NCBI GenBank assembly: GCA_022842445.1
Contig: JALHPO010000001.1
Span: forward strand, 543,144-607,143
DNA: 64,000 bases
DNA from: Nitrospira sp.
GTDB taxonomy: Bacteria; Nitrospirota; Nitrospiria; Nitrospirales; Nitrospiraceae
Direction of reading: 5' to 3'
The notes beneath the pieces were generated by a model. It had not been told where the DNA came from. It worked only from the letters and a program-made list of their open reading frames with translations, and ran no database searches. Both the position numbers and the translations under genes were made by a program. Numbering within the stretch: position 1 is the stretch's first letter; every line of letters starts with the position of its first letter. Shown here piece by piece: positions 60,035 through 64,000 of this stretch.

Positions 60035-60410
60035 TGTAGGCAAAATCGCGAACCTTTTTGTCTTCATCATACTTAATGATGATGGTGAGCGTCCGCTGGC
60101 GCTGCGAACTGGAGCTGTCCCGCGAACTAGCGCCTAGAATGATGAGGCCCGCAAAGGTGGAGCTGGCCGTGTCGACCCGATCGGTGGATACCTTGTCGTA
60201 GATCCAGACCTCCCGGCGCTTCTCGTCTGTCGTAACAATATTGGGGCTCCCGAGCAATTCCGCCACCTGCGAGGCCGGCATCCCGACTTTGACCTCTCCC
60301 TGCACCTTCCCGACTGTCAGCCGGTCTTCTTTAATCTCGGCCTTTCCTCCGGCACATCCCGCCACAGCCACCACCAGACACAAACCCAGCGCCATCCATG
60401 TACGTGTCAT
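60018..60410 (-). CDS. SmpA/OmlA-like small lipoprotein
   Basis: A 130-residue lipoprotein (lipobox AVAGC). The first part of the mature protein resembles SmpA/OmlA (BamE-like) domains: GEVKVGMPASQVAELLGSPN, with the conserved G-M/S-x-x-Q-V-x-x-L-L-G-x-P. The later part is serine-rich (SSRDSSSSQRQ) and ends in strands. BamE-type proteins assist outer-membrane protein insertion. It heads the set of three paralogous lipoproteins; overlaps suggest coupling. Confidence 0.7.
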   Translation of the reverse strand: MTRTWMALGLCLVVAVAGCAGGKAEIKEDRLTVGKVQGEVKVGMPASQVAELLGSPNIVTTDEKRREVWIYDKVSTDRVDTASSTFAGLIILGASSRDSSSSQRQRTLTIIIKYDEDKKVRDFAYNATQF

Positions 60411-60703
60411 TGGACATTCCTCCTGAAATACGACAGCTCTGTCTTCAACCGATGCCTCTCTCTTCTAGAATACACACTCCAAGGTTCGAAATCACCTTGC
60501 GAGCCAAGCCTCCCGTTACCACAAATACGAGCTTCCTTGGTCGTAACCCGCATGCCCCCGATAGCTTCCCATCAGATCCCCCCGACTTTAGTTTTGCTCG
60601 GACACGACCGATAGTGATATCAGGACGCCGCTTCGGACAAAACCGATGTACGCAACTGTCACAGCAGCGAACCTGTGTGCAGTCTACTCGGAAAGGCTCT
60701 GAT

Positions 60704-61561
60704 ATGACCTCAGCTCAAGAACTGATTCGATCCTGCTCCGCCATGTTTACACTCCCGGAAATCTATACCCGTGTCCGCGCGGTCGTCGATAACCCCGAAT
60801 CATCAATGGACGACCTGGCAAACGCGATCAAAATCGATCCGGCCATCGCGGCGCGTCTCTTGAAAGTCGTGAACAGCCCGCTGTATGGATTCCCGAAGCA
60901 GATTGACAGTATCAGCCGCGCGGTCAACATGATCGGCATGCAATCCGTCAGCGACTTGGTCGCCGCCACTACGATCGGGCGAACCTTCTCAGGAATGACA
61001 GCAGGCCTCATGGATCTTCCGTCCTTCTGGAGGAAAAGTGTGCTCTGTGCCCTGATGGCAGGGAAAATCGCCAAAGCCAGCGGCATCATGGAAAGCGAGC
61101 GCTTCTTTATCGAGGGGCTCTTGCGGGACATCGGACACTTAGTCCTCTATCAAACCGTGCCGCAACGGGCACAGTCTGCCCTGATCGAGTCCGGACATCT
61201 CGGAACAAGGCTGGCCGAAGTGGAACAATCGAATATCGGATGCGACTTTGCCGAAGTCGGTGCGGAGTTAGTTCGCTTCTGGGGTATGCCGCGTCCCATT
61301 GAGCAGGCCATCCGCTACCAGATCCATCCAGAGGAAGCGATTGAGTATCAGATGCACGCGTCGATCGTTCACCTGGCCGGAGTTGCCGCCGATGCCGCTC
61401 AATTGGAAACGAATCGGGCCGTCGATCCACCTCCGTTCGACCCGTTTGCTCTCTCCTGCACACAGTTCAACTTAAACAAGCACCAATCTCTACTGGCCGA
61501 GGCTCAGCAGGAGCTGCAGGACACGCTGGCATTTATTTCCCCGTTGGCGACGGCCGCATAG
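60704..61561 (+). CDS. HDOD-domain protein
   Basis: A 285-residue protein with an HDOD domain (AIKIDPAIAARLLKVVNSPL; AVNMIGMQSVSDLVAATTIG; ERFFIEGLLRDIGHLVLYQT). The start ATG 60704 is preceded by GGAAAG; the track's 60398 lies in the promoter region of the divergent lipoprotein genes. HDOD proteins lack full HD activity and act in signalling, often with c-di-GMP or chemotaxis circuits. No second domain is present. Confidence 0.85.
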   Translation: MTSAQELIRSCSAMFTLPEIYTRVRAVVDNPESSMDDLANAIKIDPAIAARLLKVVNSPLYGFPKQIDSISRAVNMIGMQSVSDLVAATTIGRTFSGMTAGLMDLPSFWRKSVLCALMAGKIAKASGIMESERFFIEGLLRDIGHLVLYQTVPQRAQSALIESGHLGTRLAEVEQSNIGCDFAEVGAELVRFWGMPRPIEQAIRYQIHPEEAIEYQMHASIVHLAGVAADAAQLETNRAVDPPPFDPFALSCTQFNLNKHQSLLAEAQQELQDTLAFISPLATAA

Positions 61562-61639
61562 GCCCCGGCAGCCGGCCCTTTCGATTTCGCCACCCCCCCG
61601 TCACGCATGAACGTTTGTTGCGAAACCGCATGGCACCCT

Positions 61640-61780
61640 GTTCTGCGTGAAGCGTATCCCGTCTCTCGCAACCAGGAATAGATCTGAACATATTCCTTCC
61701 GTCCTGCGCTGCACGCTCGCCTCGCTGAGTCGAAGCGGGCTTCACGAGATACAAGCGACGCGGAACGGAGCAGCAGATCA
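61640..61780. repeat. Family C intergenic repeat pair
   Basis: GCGTGAAGCGTATCCCGTCTCTC and GCTTCACGAGATACAAGCGACG face each other about 70 bases apart, between convergent genes. Confidence 0.65.
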
Positions 61781-61825
61781 CGCTTGCACCAGATGCTCAT
61801 GGAATGAGACAGGCTGGCCCACCGG

Positions 61826-63271
61826 CTATGCTTCGTCCTCGTCGCTCCTGTGGGCTGATGGAATTCCATAGCGTTTGCATTTCTCCCACAGTGCTTTGCG
61901 GGACAAGCCGAGGATCTTCGATGCCGCCGTGCGGCTGCCTTCGGCTCGCTCCAGCACAGACAGAATATACTCCTTCTCGAAACCCTCCCGCGCAGCAGCC
62001 AGTGAGGTCAGAACTGTATCTGCTTTCTTCGGTCCTCCGGTCAGACCCTCGCTGCAAAAGCCGCAGGAGTCTTGCGGTGGGCCGCCCAGGTACGGGCAGG
62101 ATTGGAAACCGCACAGGTCAGCCGGCTGAATCACATCCCGCTCATGCCCCAAGGCCACGGCCCGCTCGACCACGTTTTCGAGCTCACGCACGTTCCCCGG
62201 ATAGGAATAGCGCAGCAGCAGCTCGCGCGCAGGGAGCGAGAATCCCCGCAGCTTCTTGTTCAGCTTGCCTGAGCAGGTGTCCAGCACATGCTCGGCAATC
62301 ACCATGATATCCTCCTGCCGTTCCCGCAGCGGTGGAACAATCACCTGCACGACATTGAGCCGGTAAAAGAGGTCTTCTCGAAACCGTCCCTGCGCAACTT
62401 CCTTGCGCAGATCCTTTTGTGTCGCACACACCAGGCGAACATCCGCATCAATCGTATCGTTTCCCCCCACCCGTTCGAACGTCCGTTCCTGCAACACCCG
62501 CAATAGTTTCACCTGAACCGCCGCAGACAGTTCGCCGATCTCGTCGAGGAACAATGTCCCGCGATGGGCCAACTCAAATCGCCCCCGGCGCTGACGCATT
62601 GCCCCTGTAAACGCGCCCTTCTCATGCCCGAACAGCTCGGCCTCCAACAGTGTTTCCGGCAGGGCGGCACAACTCACCTTGATCAGCGGAGCATCCCGCC
62701 GGGGACTGTTCTGATGTACCGCATTGGCCACCAGCTCTTTCCCCGTTCCGCTTTCACCAAGAATCAACACCGTCGAGTCGGTCGCCGCCACCAGCTTGAT
62801 CTTGTCCAGCACCGCGCGCATCCGGCTGTTGACGCCCAGAATGCCGCCGAAGCTGAACTTGTCTTCCAGTACCGCCTTGAGATCCTGATTTTCCCGGCGG
62901 AGCGCGACCACATGGCCGATCCGCTCAACGATCAGCAGCAACTCATCCATCTGAAAGGGCTTCGTCAGATAATCGATCGCGCCCAGCTTCATCGCTCCGA
63001 CTGCCGTGTCCACGGAACCGTGCGCGGTGATCACCACCACCTCCGTCTCCGGCGCCTTGTCTTTGGCTGCCTTGAGCACCGTCAACCCATCGGCGCCGGG
63101 CAACCGCAAATCGGTAATCACAAGATCGAATTGTTCTTGCCGGATCGCATCGATCCCCTCGGTCCCGGATGCGGCCGCATGCACGTCGTACCCGATGGCC
63201 TCCAGCGCGTCCACCATCGACAAGCGCATCAGCGGTTCGTCATCGACCAGGAGAATCGTCAATCCCTTCAT
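61826..63271 (-). CDS. NtrC-family sigma-54-dependent response regulator
   Basis: A 481-residue regulator. The receiver domain (LVDDEPLMRLSM; phosphate acceptor Asp in DLVITDLRLPGADG) is followed by an AAA+ domain with GESGTGKELVA, GAFTGAMRQRRGRFE and LFLDEIGEL, and a C-terminal Fis helix-turn-helix (SRTAASKILGLSRKALWEKC). Between AAA+ and HTH is an unusual cysteine insert (CGFQSCPYLGGPPQDSCGFC). GAFTGA is intact, so it should activate sigma-54. ATG 63271 overlaps the kinase stop (ATGA). Confidence 0.9.
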   Translation of the reverse strand: MKGLTILLVDDEPLMRLSMVDALEAIGYDVHAAASGTEGIDAIRQEQFDLVITDLRLPGADGLTVLKAAKDKAPETEVVVITAHGSVDTAVGAMKLGAIDYLTKPFQMDELLLIVERIGHVVALRRENQDLKAVLEDKFSFGGILGVNSRMRAVLDKIKLVAATDSTVLILGESGTGKELVANAVHQNSPRRDAPLIKVSCAALPETLLEAELFGHEKGAFTGAMRQRRGRFELAHRGTLFLDEIGELSAAVQVKLLRVLQERTFERVGGNDTIDADVRLVCATQKDLRKEVAQGRFREDLFYRLNVVQVIVPPLRERQEDIMVIAEHVLDTCSGKLNKKLRGFSLPARELLLRYSYPGNVRELENVVERAVALGHERDVIQPADLCGFQSCPYLGGPPQDSCGFCSEGLTGGPKKADTVLTSLAAAREGFEKEYILSVLERAEGSRTAASKILGLSRKALWEKCKRYGIPSAHRSDEDEA

Positions 63272-64000
63272 GACGGCTTCTCCACAAGCGACGGTTCCGG
63301 CGACACAGGCAGGCACAGTGTGAACGTCGTTCCTTTGCCGACTTCACTCTCCACAAGAATCTTCCCGCCATGACGCTCCACGATGCCGAGATTCACGGAA
63401 AGCCCTAACCCCGTTCCCTCCCCCTCGCCTTTGGTCGTAAAGAACGGATCGAATACGCGCGGCAGGATGGAGGGGGGAATGCCCGACCCCGTATCGCCGA
63501 CTTCAACCAGGCAAATTCCCTCGGCTACGGAGGTCCGAATCGTCAACATCCCGCCGTGCTTCATCGCCTGCACCGCGTTCAAGAGCAAATTCATCAAGAC
63601 CTGTTCGATCATGTGGCGATCCACCAGGACGCTGGGCAGACCATGTCGCAATACAGTCTCCAGTGTAATCCGATTGGGGGCGAATAGGTGGGTCGTCAGC
63701 ACCAAGACCTGCTCGACGATCCGATTGATATCGGCCGGACTGAATTCCGGCTCATGCTGCTGAGAAAAATCCAGCAGCTGCCGGACAATTTTTTGTACCC
63801 GGCGGACGCCATGTTCCATAGACGCCCAATATTCCTCCTGACGAGCCTGGGATACCCCCCCTTTTCGAAGATTGTAGAGACAATTGAGAATCCCGCCGAG
63901 CGGGTTATTGATTTCGTGCGCCACGCCGGCCGCCAGTTTCCCGACGGAAGCCAGTTTCTCTGAATTGAGAATCTGCCGCTCCAGCTTCTTCGTCTCCGTC
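63268..64000 (-). CDS. Sensor histidine kinase, 5' part outside the window
   Basis: The reading continues beyond 64000, so only the C-terminal 243 residues are seen. Motifs: H-box GKLAAGVAHEINNPLGGI with the phosphorylated His, N-box EQVLMNLLLNAVQAM, G1 VGDTGSGIPP, F-box FDPFFTTK and G2 GEGTGLGLS. It is the likely partner of the regulator gene with which it overlaps. The sensor part is missing, so the signal is unknown. The track's start at 63924 is an internal GTG. Confidence 0.88.
   Translation of the reverse strand, partial: TETKKLERQILNSEKLASVGKLAAGVAHEINNPLGGILNCLYNLRKGGVSQARQEEYWASMEHGVRRVQKIVRQLLDFSQQHEPEFSPADINRIVEQVLVLTTHLFAPNRITLETVLRHGLPSVLVDRHMIEQVLMNLLLNAVQAMKHGGMLTIRTSVAEGICLVEVGDTGSGIPPSILPRVFDPFFTTKGEGEGTGLGLSVNLGIVERHGGKILVESEVGKGTTFTLCLPVSPEPSLVEKPS

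Noticed and set aside
1-64000. tRNA, rRNA or CRISPR arrays
   Set aside because: No cloverleaf-like GGTTCRA context, rRNA stretch or regularly spaced direct repeat was seen in the gaps.

Overview
The window looks like a chromosomal segment of a Nitrospira-type nitrite-oxidising bacterium. The base composition is moderately GC-rich. It carries two proteins resembling the haem-b gamma subunit of nitrite oxidoreductase (NXR) and related type II DMSO-reductase enzymes, a TorD-type chaperone, a multi-cluster ferredoxin, three five-haem c-type cytochromes, a SmbP-like metal-binding protein and a bacterial Pup gene. This combination is best known from Nitrospirota. The assignment is an inference from gene content; there is no rRNA in the window.

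Layout. 0-5.2 kb is an accessory, lower-GC edge: a PhD/RelE-type toxin-antitoxin pair, a Sel1-repeat lipoprotein flanked by copies of a short repeat, a remnant of a REP-associated transposase, a large propeller lipoprotein and two small unknown ORFs, one with an in-frame TGA. 5.4-18.7 kb is mostly housekeeping and envelope genes: TolC-type channel, CPBP protein, RNase Z-like hydrolase, a YbjQ operon with a frameshifted member, UvrA, DUF3422, a CsgG/PDZ lipoprotein, YqgE and a nitrilase. 18.7-30.3 kb has SmbP, a rhodanese pair, a five-haem cytochrome, an HDAC-like deacetylase, a deaminase, oligoendopeptidase F, a TIGR01777 epimerase and a Bfd-like ferredoxin with a likely Fur-controlled promoter. 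30.6-38.7 kb holds SpoT/Rel, RecJ, Pup, a proton-pumping pyrophosphatase and a methyltransferase. 38.8-40.3 kb looks like a captured cassette: a nuclease-fold protein and a small lipoprotein separated by an attC-like site. 40.4-54.0 kb is a long minus-strand cluster built around NXR gamma-like proteins, five-haem cytochromes, TatA, a TorD-like chaperone, a ferredoxin, a B12-type radical SAM protein and a HExxH protein, divided by a strong terminator. 54.2-64 kb contains a WD40 protein, a SIMPL protein, an AT-rich segment with DnaA-box matches, PilZ, a set of three paralogous lipoproteins behind an SmpA-like one, an HDOD protein and an NtrC-type two-component system that runs off the end.

How it fits together. 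The 40-54 kb cluster appears to supply export (TatA), cofactor assembly (TorD, ferredoxin), haem-b electron transfer (NxrC-like) and c-type cytochromes for an exported molybdoenzyme. No catalytic alpha or beta subunit is in the window, so the partner enzyme must lie elsewhere.

The intergenic DNA is unusual. It is filled with at least six families of short dyad repeats, two of which look like MITEs with precise terminal inverted repeats. Most of the smaller gaps between genes are made of these elements rather than of recognisable promoters. No tRNA, rRNA, CRISPR array or intact insertion sequence was found.
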